DNA of 24,258 nucleotides from CALSPH01 sp041690035. Its GTDB lineage: Bacteria; Bacteroidota; Bacteroidia; NS11-12g; UBA955. The DNA lies in contig JBDNFC010000096.1 in assembly GCA_041690035.1 (NCBI GenBank), forward strand, positions 1 through 24,258. Reading direction: 5' to 3'. The notes beneath the pieces were generated by a model. It saw only the letters and a program-made list of their open reading frames with translations, did no database searches and was not told where the DNA came from. Below are positions 15,544 to 23,447 of this stretch, in pieces; position 1 is the first letter of the stretch, and each line of letters begins with the position of its first letter. A program made the position numbers and the translations under genes.

Positions 15544-16132
15544 TATAACACAATCCAAATTGGATAATAGATTTAGCAGCACCAACTTCAGTATAAAGCC
15601 CAATATTTTCTGTTAAATATGCCCTAACACCCAAAGTTGTTTCAAATCCCAATGGAAATAGGTTTCCCAGTGTTAAATCATTAAAGTTGGGTTCATTTGT
15701 TGTCTACTTATTAGAAGCTTGTTTATAACCAAAACCAAAACCCCAATAAACGTCTAATTTCTCAGTTTTGCTAAAATGAAAGTTTAACCTGAGGTTTGCT
15801 GCTGTGCTTTGTCTTGCAAACTTGTAATTATAAGTTGATGTGCTGCCATTAGAATTAGTAACCTCATCCTGCCATTCGCCTGAAAAGTTTACATGATTAA
15901 TGGACAATCCTATACCAATTACATCAGAAATTCCATATTCAAATTTGGCATGCAGTGGACCCAAACCACTTACTTTAAAACTTTGCTCTGTATTATAGGT
16001 ATTTAAGACTGATTTTCCTAAATTAGGAAAACCATAACCAGTCGAAATTACAATGGTTCCCATCTCAAAAGATTGAGCTGCTGCCGTTAGAGAAAACATC
16101 GCTAAGAAAACTAAAATAGATACTTTTTTCAT
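15536..16132 (-). pseudogene. Outer-membrane beta-barrel protein interrupted by an in-frame TAG
   Basis: From the ATG at 16132 a 142-residue barrel-like protein is read with a signal peptide (KK, hydrophobic core, TAAAQ) and strands such as MGTIVISTGYGFPNLG and VYWGFGFGYKQ. It ends at a TAG at 15704-15706. Directly after this stop, in the same frame, 55 more sense codons continue to a TAA at 15536. These encode barrel-like strands (FPLGFETTLGVRAYL, NIGLYTEVGAAKSIIQFGL) and a proper terminal strand ending in YKL. The full gene would have had 198 codons, so a single base change truncates it before its last two or three strands. A good promoter is intact. A recent pseudogene, a sequencing error or a strain-specific nonsense mutation all fit. 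Confidence 0.82.
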
Positions 16133-16148
16133 GTTTTTATTATTTATG

Positions 16149-16179
16149 CAAACCTATTTCTTTTTTTTTAATAATACAA
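16149..16179 (-). promoter_or_regulatory. Promoter for the interrupted barrel gene
   Basis: On the minus strand TTG at 16177-16179 and TAGGTTTG at 16149-16156 (full consensus) are 20 nt apart. The box ends 16 nt before the ATG at 16132. The promoter appears intact although the gene is broken. Confidence 0.6.
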
Positions 16180-16238
16180 CATTTATAGTGGCCGGTTTTC
16201 TATTTTGTTTATTAAAAAGAACAATTTATAGCAATTTT

Positions 16239-17831
16239 TTAGCTTAATTTTTTCCTCAAAAAGGATTTTATCATCAAACTTGGCATAACCAATAATGAGA
16301 TTATAAAAGCAATTTTTCCAATAACATCCCCTATTAGCATGTAAATGGTTTGGCCTTTTAAAATATTAATTTCACCTAATAGAGTAGTTCTTTTCCAAAA
16401 AGTTGTTTGGGCTAATATTCTGCCTTTTGCATCAATAATGGCCGATATACCCGTATTGCCACTTCGCGCTATCCACCTTCTTGTTTCTATCGCCCTCAAT
16501 GCGCCATATTGCAATAATTGCTCGTGCCCTACCGTGTTGCCCCACCAACCATCATTACTTATAATAGCAATAAAACCAGCTCCTTGATTTACAAATGCGG
16601 CAGTCCATTCCCCATATATACTTTCATAACATATACTTGGAGCAAAAAGAACACCATTATTTAATTTATAATTAATCACCTTGTAATCTCTAGCAAGACT
16701 GCCAGAAGTACCTCCTAGGGCAATTGCATATTTGCCTAAAAAAGCAAAAAAGCCAGGATAGGGCATTATTTCTGTACCAGGCACTAACTTAGATTTATGA
16801 TAAAAAGGCTGTAACCCATTGCTATCTAAATAAATTGCACTATTAAATGCATCATAAAAAATACTTTCGTCATTTAGGTAATTGCGGGCAGTGCTTGTTG
16901 CTTTTTTATCATACTCTATTAGTGTTTCACAACCGGCAATAATGCCCGCATCTTTATGCAAGACTACCCAATTTTTGAGTTGAATAATTTTCTGGTTTTG
17001 TTCAGCATATTCTTCAGTTATATGATCCACAAGTGCAGTTTCAGGCAATATAAATAACCTTGCACCGGCTAAATATAAATCATCCATTTGCGTAATCATG
17101 GTATCTAATTGTACCATTGGATGAACATTAAATTTCTCTTCATGGGGTTCAAAATTTGGCTGAACCAAACCTACAGTTACTTTGGCAACACTTTTTTTGG
17201 CAGGCAAGAAATAGAGAATAAATGATAAAATGATTGGTACAATTAAAGCCGCAGCAATTAATGGTTTACTAAAGCCTTTTATAGATGAATTATAAAGCAA
17301 AACATTTACCAAAAGTATCCATAAGCTGCCACCTGCGGTACCTGTAAATTCGTAAAATTGCGCAAAAATATTTGCAGAGGCCAAGGCATTGCCAAGTGTA
17401 AGCCACGGCCAAGAAAGATCCCACTGATGGTGAAAAAACTCCATGCCAAGGTAAAAACAAACCCATAAGTAAAGTGCTTTTTGTGCACCAATTTGCTTAA
17501 TTGCAAAACGATAACATATCCAAGGCAATGACATGTATAAAGTATTGGTAATGAGCATCGCTATGGCGCCACTAAAACTAGCTTTAGAAACCCACCAAGT
17601 TGTAAAGATATTCCATAACAAAATACTGGTAAAAATCCAAAATAAAAATTTTAATAAATCGCCTTTATTAGCTAATCTATTGGTTAAAATAAGCAATGGC
17701 ACAAATGCTGTAAAGAGGAGAAAAAAGGTAGGCAAAGGCGGCCAAGCAAGGCTTAATAATATTACAGATAATGAAACTAACTGCCAATTTTTTAGCCTAT
17801 TCAAGTATGCTATGCCCATTTTATATACCAT
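16239..17831 (-). CDS. lnt: Apolipoprotein N-acyltransferase
   Basis: Adds the third acyl chain to the N-terminal Cys of lipoproteins in the inner membrane. The 530-residue protein has about six N-terminal membrane helices, a nitrilase-fold periplasmic domain and a last helix near 500-520. The Glu-Lys-Cys triad is present as E264 (FILPETALVDH), K346 (YHKSKLVPGTE) and C401 (APSICYESIYGEW), and the ISNDGWWGNT segment is also conserved. The ATG at 17831 overlaps the rsmI stop by 11 bp. An alternative ATG at 17819, four codons later, would give no overlap and is equally plausible. It is the last gene of the methyltransferase/membrane protein/rsmI/lnt unit. Identity very secure. Confidence 0.96.
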   Translation of the reverse strand: MVYKMGIAYLNRLKNWQLVSLSVILLSLAWPPLPTFFLLFTAFVPLLILTNRLANKGDLLKFLFWIFTSILLWNIFTTWWVSKASFSGAIAMLITNTLYMSLPWICYRFAIKQIGAQKALYLWVCFYLGMEFFHHQWDLSWPWLTLGNALASANIFAQFYEFTGTAGGSLWILLVNVLLYNSSIKGFSKPLIAAALIVPIILSFILYFLPAKKSVAKVTVGLVQPNFEPHEEKFNVHPMVQLDTMITQMDDLYLAGARLFILPETALVDHITEEYAEQNQKIIQLKNWVVLHKDAGIIAGCETLIEYDKKATSTARNYLNDESIFYDAFNSAIYLDSNGLQPFYHKSKLVPGTEIMPYPGFFAFLGKYAIALGGTSGSLARDYKVINYKLNNGVLFAPSICYESIYGEWTAAFVNQGAGFIAIISNDGWWGNTVGHEQLLQYGALRAIETRRWIARSGNTGISAIIDAKGRILAQTTFWKRTTLLGEINILKGQTIYMLIGDVIGKIAFIISLLVMPSLMIKSFLRKKLS

Positions 17832-18498
17832 GCTTATTATCTAAAATAAAAACATATTCCCCTTTTACTAACGCAGTTTTTAAATGCTCAATCAGCAATT
17901 CTGCGGAACCTCTAAAAATAGTTTCATGTAATTTACTAATTTCTCTTGCATAAGCTACTTTTATATTCCCAAAATTAGCTAAAATCTCATCTGCAAATTT
18001 AATTACCCGATGAGGACTTTCATAAAGCACTAAAGTTCTTTTATCCAGTTTCATTTCTAACAATTTGGTTTTTCTACCTTTTTTGGATGGCAAAAAACCA
18101 TAAAAACTAAAATTGTCAGAAGGCAAACCACTCATAACTAATGCTGGCACAAATGCAGTGGGACCTGGCAAGCAACAAACTTCAATACCTGCTTGTATTG
18201 CTTCTCTTAGCAATAAAAAACCAGGGTCCGAAATAGCTGGTGTGCCAGCATCGCTTACCAATGCCAAGTTTTTTCCAGCGCGCAAAAAATCAATTTGCAG
18301 CGTAACTTTTGAATGTTCGTTGTGAATGTGATAAGCTGTACAGTTGGTTTTTATTTTATACTTTTTTAATAATACTCCTGTGGTTCTGGTATCTTCTGCG
18401 AGAATCAAATCTACCTCTTGCAAAATTTGAACTGCCCTAAAAGTAATGTCATCCAAATTTCCAATGGGTGTAGGGACTATGAATAGCTTACCATTCAT
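17821..18498 (-). CDS. rsmI: 16S rRNA (cytidine(1402)-2'-O)-methyltransferase
   Basis: Methylates the 2'-OH of C1402 in the decoding centre of 16S rRNA. The 225-residue protein has the tetrapyrrole-methylase fold signature: VPTPIGNLDDITFRA near residues 8-22, LAEDTRTTGVLL at 33-44, VSDAGTPAISDPG at 81-93, PGPTAFVPAL at 111-120 and FYGFLPSKKGRK. It ends at about the usual length for Bacteroidota members, lacking the extra C-terminal domain of the longer E. coli protein. It is 2 bp downstream of the four-helix membrane protein and overlaps lnt by 11 bp. Identity very secure. Confidence 0.96.
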   Translation of the reverse strand: MNGKLFIVPTPIGNLDDITFRAVQILQEVDLILAEDTRTTGVLLKKYKIKTNCTAYHIHNEHSKVTLQIDFLRAGKNLALVSDAGTPAISDPGFLLLREAIQAGIEVCCLPGPTAFVPALVMSGLPSDNFSFYGFLPSKKGRKTKLLEMKLDKRTLVLYESPHRVIKFADEILANFGNIKVAYAREISKLHETIFRGSAELLIEHLKTALVKGEYVFILDNKHGI

Positions 18499-18500
18499 AA

Positions 18501-18944
18501 TTAAAAATTATCAGCAAAATTAAAACCAAAAACAAATTTTGCACCCAAAATCAATAATGCCCAAGCTGCAACGCTGCAAATATGAAAAATTAAAATTCTA
18601 TTTTTTGAAGCACCTAAGGTAATAGACAATGCTATACCAACAGGAATACTTAATATCAAAGGTGTGAGTGCAGCCACACCAAGTAAGCCACCTTTCTGCC
18701 GCACTTTTATCATAAAACGCCCCCGTTTCGACATCTTAAATTGTTTAGCTGTCTTTTTTGGTGAGATTTTTTGCAGGATAAATTCAAGGGCAAATAGGTA
18801 AAAAAAAACTCCAGCAAATCCACCAATCAAGGCAAAAAACATGCCCTCCAAGAACGAAATTTTTGCGCTAGCCAATAGCCCAATGCCAATCAAAAATTTT
18901 GTGGTGCAAAACAAGGAATAAAGTATTAGTTTAGAAAGCCCCAT
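18501..18944 (-). CDS. Unrecognised four-helix membrane protein
   Basis: A 147-residue protein that I do not assign to a family. It has four hydrophobic segments, at about residues 5-25, 30-57, 86-110 and 117-141. The second pair is separated from the first by a strongly basic loop (Lys/Arg-rich, residues 58-84), so that loop is probably cytoplasmic. The third helix carries a Gly/Pro-rich GLLGVAALTPLILSIPVG stretch, reminiscent of small transporter-like or DedA/small-multidrug-export-like proteins, but the resemblance is too thin to name. Spacing of 7 bp to the upstream methyltransferase and 2 bp to rsmI places it firmly in that unit. A real gene; function unknown. Confidence 0.8.
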   Translation of the reverse strand: MGLSKLILYSLFCTTKFLIGIGLLASAKISFLEGMFFALIGGFAGVFFYLFALEFILQKISPKKTAKQFKMSKRGRFMIKVRQKGGLLGVAALTPLILSIPVGIALSITLGASKNRILIFHICSVAAWALLILGAKFVFGFNFADNF

Positions 18945-18951
18945 GAATATG

Positions 18952-19740
18952 CTATTTATTGCCTACCATATAATATGCAGTGGTGGTATAAAAATTCCTA
19001 ATCCAAGGTATTTTTGCAAGAAATGAATTAACTAATCGAGGCGCTAAATTAAATTTCCATTTATAATTTGGGTTAATAAAATACAAGAGTCGTTTTATTG
19101 TTTTTAATTTAGCATAGGATATATATTTTTCAAAATTTTCTATGCTTAATCCAGTTTCTTTAATTTCTAAAAAAGATTCAATCTTATTTTTAGGCTCTCC
19201 CATAATCTTTAAAAAAGCAGGGTAAAAGAACCCTGGAAGTAAATGTGTAAACGGGATTAAACCCGCCCATTTTTTATCCATCATTTGTTGATGCCCGCCA
19301 AATGGCATATACCAAGGAGGAAATGCAAAGAAAATTATTCCATCATTTTTTAACATTAACTGCATAAAAGTAATTAATTTTTGTTGATTGTGGATATGCT
19401 CTATGGTATCTTTTAGTAATATAACATCAAATGCATTTCTATAAGCAGCCTCTTGGTTATAAATATCATCGCCTATAAATAATACTTGATTACTATAATC
19501 TCCTTTACTATAAAAGGCTTTTCCTGCCTCGATTTTTGAAATATCTAAATCTACACCCACACATTGGCAGCCTAGTTCTGCAAAACAAAGCATATTTCCT
19601 CCTTCGCCACAGCCAATCTCTAGCACCTTGGTGTGTGCATTCAAAGCTAATTTTTCTTCAATAAGAGGGATTATATACGCTTTTGTACTCTCGTATTGGT
19701 ACCTAAAATAGGTGCTAGCAGATTGATGGTATGCAAACAT
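18952..19740 (-). CDS. Class I SAM-dependent methyltransferase
   Basis: A 262-residue Rossmann-fold methyltransferase. Motif I is VLEIGCGEGG at 39-48. The acidic residue that binds the SAM ribose is D64 in VGVDLD, and motif II/III follow as FDVILLKDTIEHI and NDGIIFFAFPPWYMPFGG. The arrangement resembles the methyltransferase type-11/UbiE-like group. The C-terminal ~90 residues are less conserved and contain many aromatic and basic residues, so the substrate is open. It is the first gene of the unit that continues through a membrane protein, rsmI and lnt. The stop is TAG. Fold secure; substrate unknown. Confidence 0.9.
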   Translation of the reverse strand: MFAYHQSASTYFRYQYESTKAYIIPLIEEKLALNAHTKVLEIGCGEGGNMLCFAELGCQCVGVDLDISKIEAGKAFYSKGDYSNQVLFIGDDIYNQEAAYRNAFDVILLKDTIEHIHNQQKLITFMQLMLKNDGIIFFAFPPWYMPFGGHQQMMDKKWAGLIPFTHLLPGFFYPAFLKIMGEPKNKIESFLEIKETGLSIENFEKYISYAKLKTIKRLLYFINPNYKWKFNLAPRLVNSFLAKIPWIRNFYTTTAYYMVGNK

Positions 19741-19750
19741 TGATGATGTG

Positions 19751-19758
19751 CAAAAGTA
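19751..19758 (-). promoter_or_regulatory. Candidate -7 box for the methyltransferase-rsmI-lnt unit
   Basis: On the minus strand this reads TACTTTTG, a full match to TAnnTTTG, ending 10 nt before the ATG at 19740. No clear -33 element is present at the right distance. It lies between the terminator of the S46 peptidase and the first gene of the unit, where a promoter is expected. Confidence 0.45.
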
Positions 19759-19790
19759 AGGTTTTTAAAGAATTAATATTAATAAATTTA

Positions 19791-19834
19791 TACAAAAAAA
19801 TCCCCTTTTTGTTTAGCAAGGGGATTTTTTTGTA
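19791..19834 (-). terminator. Strong terminator of the S46 peptidase gene
   Basis: TACAAAAAAATCCCC (19791-19805) pairs perfectly with GGGGATTTTTTTGTA (19820-19834), a 15-bp stem with a 14-base loop. On the minus strand the GC-rich tip is followed by a run of seven T. It starts about 10 nt after the peptidase stop. The symmetry would let it act in both directions. Confidence 0.88.
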
Positions 19835-19844
19835 TCTTGATAAA

Positions 19845-21992
19845 TTAGTTATACGAAATCTGCATTTCGTCAATAATATTTTGTGCTCCGCCCAGTTTAT
19901 CAATAATCCAGAGAACATAACGTATATCTACAACAATTGTGCGTTGCTTTGATGGTTCATAATTTATATTGCCACTCATTGCTTCCCAATTGCCATCAAA
20001 TGCTAGGCCTATTAATTTACCATTGGCATCCATCACTGGGCTTCCGCTGTTTCCCCCTGTGATATCATTATCAGTTAAGAAACAAACTGGCAATCTACCC
20101 GATTTATCAGCATATTTGCCAAAATTCTTTGCATTATATGCATCAATTAAACTTTGTGGTACATCAAATTCCGAATTTCCCTTATTGTTTTTATTTTTTT
20201 CAATAACGCCATCAAGATATGTCATTACATCATATTTCAAATATGGTTTCACTTTTCCGTAGGTTAATCTTATAGAACTATTGGCATCTGGGTAATAATT
20301 TATTTTTGGATTCATTTCCATTAAGCCTTTAATATAAAGTCTGCTCAACTCTATTTCTCGTTCGTTAAAAGAATCTATTTTGGCTTTAAAATTATCATCA
20401 TAATTTGTTTTAAAAGCCTTTACGTGTTGATACATGATGTCATTTTTTAACAAATCTATTCTTGGATTATTAAGCCAAGCCACAAACATTGCTTTATCTG
20501 CAAATATGCTATTGGCAAAAGCGCTATTACTAAAAGTTTTAATAGCATCAGCATCATTATCTTTGCCCAAAGCTGACAATTGATTTCTAAACCATTTAGG
20601 CTGCATGGCAACTGCATTTTGGGAATTATAGAATGCAAGGGTACTGTCCAAAATTCTACGATCCGCATTAACCACAGCTGCATCATAGGGCATATCTGCT
20701 GCTGTTGCAAGCAAACTTGACCGCATACCTGCAATACGCTTTTCGTCTCCTGAGGCAATTGCTTCTTCCATCAAAAGTGCATAATAGGCAAATTTTGAAA
20801 TAGTTGGTGATAGTATACCTTCTCTCCAATAGGTAGATTGAGCAGCTAACGGTTCATAAGCTTTATATATTTTAGCCACATCGGCCATTACATTTTTATA
20901 CTCTGGCTTATTTTCAGCCCACTTTTGAAAAGCATTTTCTTGTTTGCTCTTAGATTCAAATACCTTATTGGTTTTTAATTGCTCTGCCTCTCCTCTAAAA
21001 AATTTCCAATAATTAGAAATACTTGCATAATCAGAAGATAATTTTAGCCTTATGTCCACATCTTTATTCATCTCTTCTTTCCATGCATTTAGCTTCACTT
21101 CTCTTAATTTTACGATAGTAGGGTCTACTAAATCTGTAGCTTGCTGCACCCCTTGCGAAAACATATACCTATTGGTTCTGCCAGGAAAACCTATAATCAT
21201 AGCATAATCACCAGATTTTACTCCTCCTGCATTTACTTGCAAAAAACTTTTAGGCTTGTAAGGCACATTTTGATCACTAAATTTTGCCGGTTTGCCATCT
21301 TTGCCAGCATAAATTCTAAACACACTAAAATCGCCTGTGTGTCTTGGCCACATCCAATTGTCTGTTTCTCCACCAAATTTTCCAATGTTTTGTGGAGGTG
21401 TGCCTACTAATCTAATATCTGTAAACCTTTCAAAAACAAAGAGGTAGAAAGCATTTCCATCAAACATACTTCGGCATTGCGCCTCATAATGATTGTCTTT
21501 AGTAGCTCTTTTTGTAATATTAGCATAAATTCTGCCCAAGCTTTTATTTCTAGTGGCAATATCCATTCCTTTAACAGAATCCATTACTTCGGCAGAGATA
21601 TCCTCAATTCTAACTACTGATGCAAAAGTTACACCTGGAGCAGCGCGCTCTTCTGATTTATTTTTAGCCCAAAAACCATTGTCTAGTATATTGTCAGCTG
21701 GTGTACTCAATCCTGCAATGGCATCATATCCGCAATGATGATTTGTAAGCACTAGGCCTTCTCCTGAAACAATTTCGCTGGTGCAGCCATTGCTAAACCA
21801 ACCAATGGCATCTTTTAAACTTGAATTATTGATGCTGTAAACTTGCTCTGCAGTAAGTTTAAGTCCACATTTTTTCATGTCTTTGTAATTCATTCGCTCC
21901 ATCATGTTTAGTAACCACATCCCTTCATCTGCAAAAAGACTTATTGGAGCAGTGGCAATAATCATTAACACGATTTTTAATTTCATTTTCAT
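19845..21992 (-). CDS. S46 family dipeptidyl-peptidase, DPP7-like
   Basis: A periplasmic exopeptidase that removes dipeptides from peptide N-termini, used by peptide-feeding Bacteroidota. The 715-residue protein has a signal peptide ending near FA21 with the mature end DEGMWLL. The catalytic His is in LTNHHCGYD (H86), the Asp in PRHTGDFSVF, and the Ser is S649 in GGNSGSPVMD. Between the two protease halves is the long helical domain of this family. Eighteen residues after the catalytic Ser is Gly667; the equivalent position is Gly in DPP7 (hydrophobic P1) and Arg in DPP11 (acidic P1), so DPP7-like preference is inferred. The gene stands alone, with a strong terminator. Family very secure; specificity inferred. 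Confidence 0.95.
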   Translation of the reverse strand: MKMKLKIVLMIIATAPISLFADEGMWLLNMMERMNYKDMKKCGLKLTAEQVYSINNSSLKDAIGWFSNGCTSEIVSGEGLVLTNHHCGYDAIAGLSTPADNILDNGFWAKNKSEERAAPGVTFASVVRIEDISAEVMDSVKGMDIATRNKSLGRIYANITKRATKDNHYEAQCRSMFDGNAFYLFVFERFTDIRLVGTPPQNIGKFGGETDNWMWPRHTGDFSVFRIYAGKDGKPAKFSDQNVPYKPKSFLQVNAGGVKSGDYAMIIGFPGRTNRYMFSQGVQQATDLVDPTIVKLREVKLNAWKEEMNKDVDIRLKLSSDYASISNYWKFFRGEAEQLKTNKVFESKSKQENAFQKWAENKPEYKNVMADVAKIYKAYEPLAAQSTYWREGILSPTISKFAYYALLMEEAIASGDEKRIAGMRSSLLATAADMPYDAAVVNADRRILDSTLAFYNSQNAVAMQPKWFRNQLSALGKDNDADAIKTFSNSAFANSIFADKAMFVAWLNNPRIDLLKNDIMYQHVKAFKTNYDDNFKAKIDSFNEREIELSRLYIKGLMEMNPKINYYPDANSSIRLTYGKVKPYLKYDVMTYLDGVIEKNKNNKGNSEFDVPQSLIDAYNAKNFGKYADKSGRLPVCFLTDNDITGGNSGSPVMDANGKLIGLAFDGNWEAMSGNINYEPSKQRTIVVDIRYVLWIIDKLGGAQNIIDEMQISYN

Positions 21993-22074
21993 TATTTTAT
22001 TTTGTTTTATTTATGTATTAAGTGGCAAAATTGCATTATTATCTCCATAATTTTTAATTTCTAGGAATAAAATG

Positions 22075-22082
22075 CAAAATTA
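22075..22082 (-). promoter_or_regulatory. Possible -7 box for the S46 peptidase gene
   Basis: On the minus strand this reads TAATTTTG, a perfect consensus match, but it is 82 nt before the ATG and no TTTG -33 element is present. A second, one-mismatch box (CAATTTTG, 22026-22033) is closer to the gene. Either could be used. Confidence 0.3.
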
Positions 22083-22092
22083 TCGATAAAAA

Positions 22093-22872
22093 TTAGGATT
22101 CTCTAAAATCAGCCTTTATTTTATTGATAAATGCCGTAGTTCCTCTTTTAAAATCTTGGGTGGAAAAAGCTGCACTAAAACTTTTTATTTCAAGTTCCAT
22201 GCCATTTTCTTGTTCATTAAAGTATGCATTTACGCAAGTAACTACCTTAGCAACAGCATCAGGCGACATTGTTGCAATTTTATTAATCATAGAAACTGCG
22301 GTGGGTATAACCTCTTCTATTGGCACTACCTTATTTGCCAAACCCCATAGCAAGGCATTTTCTGCCCGAATCACCTCTGTGGTTAATAAAAATTCGAGCG
22401 CTCTGGCTTTGCCGATTAGCTGCACTAATCTTTGAGTGCCTCCGTATCCAGGCGGCACTCCTAATGATACTTCTGGCTGGCCAAACTTGGCATTTTCTGC
22501 AGCTACTCTAAAATGGCATGCCATTGCTAACTCGCAGCCACCTCCTAAAGCAAAACCGAATACAGCTGCAATTACAGGTTTGGTGCAAGCCGCAATAGTA
22601 TTCATTACTTCATGACCATCTCTGCTCATTTTTTCTGCTTCTTTGCTAGAAAAATTTGCAAATTCGGCTATATCTGCACCCGCTGCAAAGGCTTTTTCTC
22701 CTTCTCCTCGCAAAATAATTCCGAAAATTAAAGGGGCATTCTCAGCGGCAGTGATTGCATGTTTTATTTCTTGTAATGTTGCAATATTTAAAGCATTCAT
22801 TTTAGACATTCTCTCAATGGTTATAGTGCATATATTGCTGCTAACTACACTGCTGATATTTTGATATTTCAT
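22093..22872 (-). CDS. Enoyl-CoA hydratase/crotonase family protein
   Basis: A 259-residue crotonase-fold enzyme, most likely hydrating enoyl-CoA in fatty-acid or amino-acid breakdown. The oxyanion-hole segment AAGADIAEF lies at 63-71 and the second Gly in ALGGGCELAMA at 108-118. Both catalytic glutamates are present, E114 (GGGCELAMA) and E134 (FGQPEVSLGV), which supports true hydratase activity over other crotonase reactions. The usual IPGAGGTQRL is PPGYGGTQRL here, a minor variant. The ATG overlaps the maf stop by 4 bp, so the two are coupled in one unit with ubiA. Exact substrate is not shown. Confidence 0.93.
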   Translation of the reverse strand: MKYQNISSVVSSNICTITIERMSKMNALNIATLQEIKHAITAAENAPLIFGIILRGEGEKAFAAGADIAEFANFSSKEAEKMSRDGHEVMNTIAACTKPVIAAVFGFALGGGCELAMACHFRVAAENAKFGQPEVSLGVPPGYGGTQRLVQLIGKARALEFLLTTEVIRAENALLWGLANKVVPIEEVIPTAVSMINKIATMSPDAVAKVVTCVNAYFNEQENGMELEIKSFSAAFSTQDFKRGTTAFINKIKADFRES

Positions 22873-23447
22873 GGTATTAATTTTTTTATTTTTTTATAGA
22901 ATTTAGGCATTGGAAAACCCATTATATTGTAATAGCAACCCTTTATTTTGCCCACTTTAGTCAGTCCTAACCAATCTTGCACACCATAACTCCCTGCCTT
23001 ATCATAGGGTGAAAAATTTTTGACATAATAGGCTATTTCTTCCTTGCTTAACTTATTTATAAAAACTTGGGTGGTATCTGAAAATGAAAGCTCTGTGGCG
23101 CTGAGCCTAACCGACACACCTGTTACAACAGTATGCCAATTATTGCTAAGTGTAGCAAGCATTGCTGTGGCCTCAGTTTCATTACCTGGCTTATTGAGCA
23201 CATTATTTTTATGCAACACAATGGTATCTGCCGCCACAAGTATTTGATTTTTAGTTATTTGCTTTTGATAAGCATTCGCTTTTTTATTTGCTAAAAAAAT
23301 AGGGATTTTTTTGGGCGATAATGATTGATGATAATTCTCTTCTACATCTACATTTATAGCTTTAGTATTGAACATTGCCTGCACAAAAATTTGCATTCTT
23401 CTTGGTGACTTTGAAGCCAATAAAATTTCTATTTCTTTATAATTCAC
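22869..23447 (-). CDS. maf: Maf-like nucleoside triphosphate pyrophosphatase
   Basis: Hydrolyses non-canonical or excess nucleoside triphosphates (dTTP/UTP or modified forms) to monophosphates, a house-cleaning role linked to cell-division control. The 192-residue protein has the signature ILLASKSPRRMQIF at 8-21, the acidic VAADTIVLHKN segment and the KAGSYGVQDW motif near 150-160. The start is a GTG at 23447, overlapping the ubiA stop by 11 bp. The alternative, a later ATG at residue 18, would remove the signature, so GTG is right. The gene sits between the ubiA homologue and the enoyl-CoA hydratase with overlaps on both sides. Identity very secure. Confidence 0.95.
   Translation of the reverse strand: MNYKEIEILLASKSPRRMQIFVQAMFNTKAINVDVEENYHQSLSPKKIPIFLANKKANAYQKQITKNQILVAADTIVLHKNNVLNKPGNETEATAMLATLSNNWHTVVTGVSVRLSATELSFSDTTQVFINKLSKEEIAYYVKNFSPYDKAGSYGVQDWLGLTKVGKIKGCYYNIMGFPMPKFYKKIKKLIP

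Noticed and set aside
15704..15706. UAG reassigned to an amino acid in this organism
   Set aside because: TAG is the normal stop of the response regulator (7990-7992), holA (11781-11783) and the methyltransferase (18952-18954), each ending at the expected family length.
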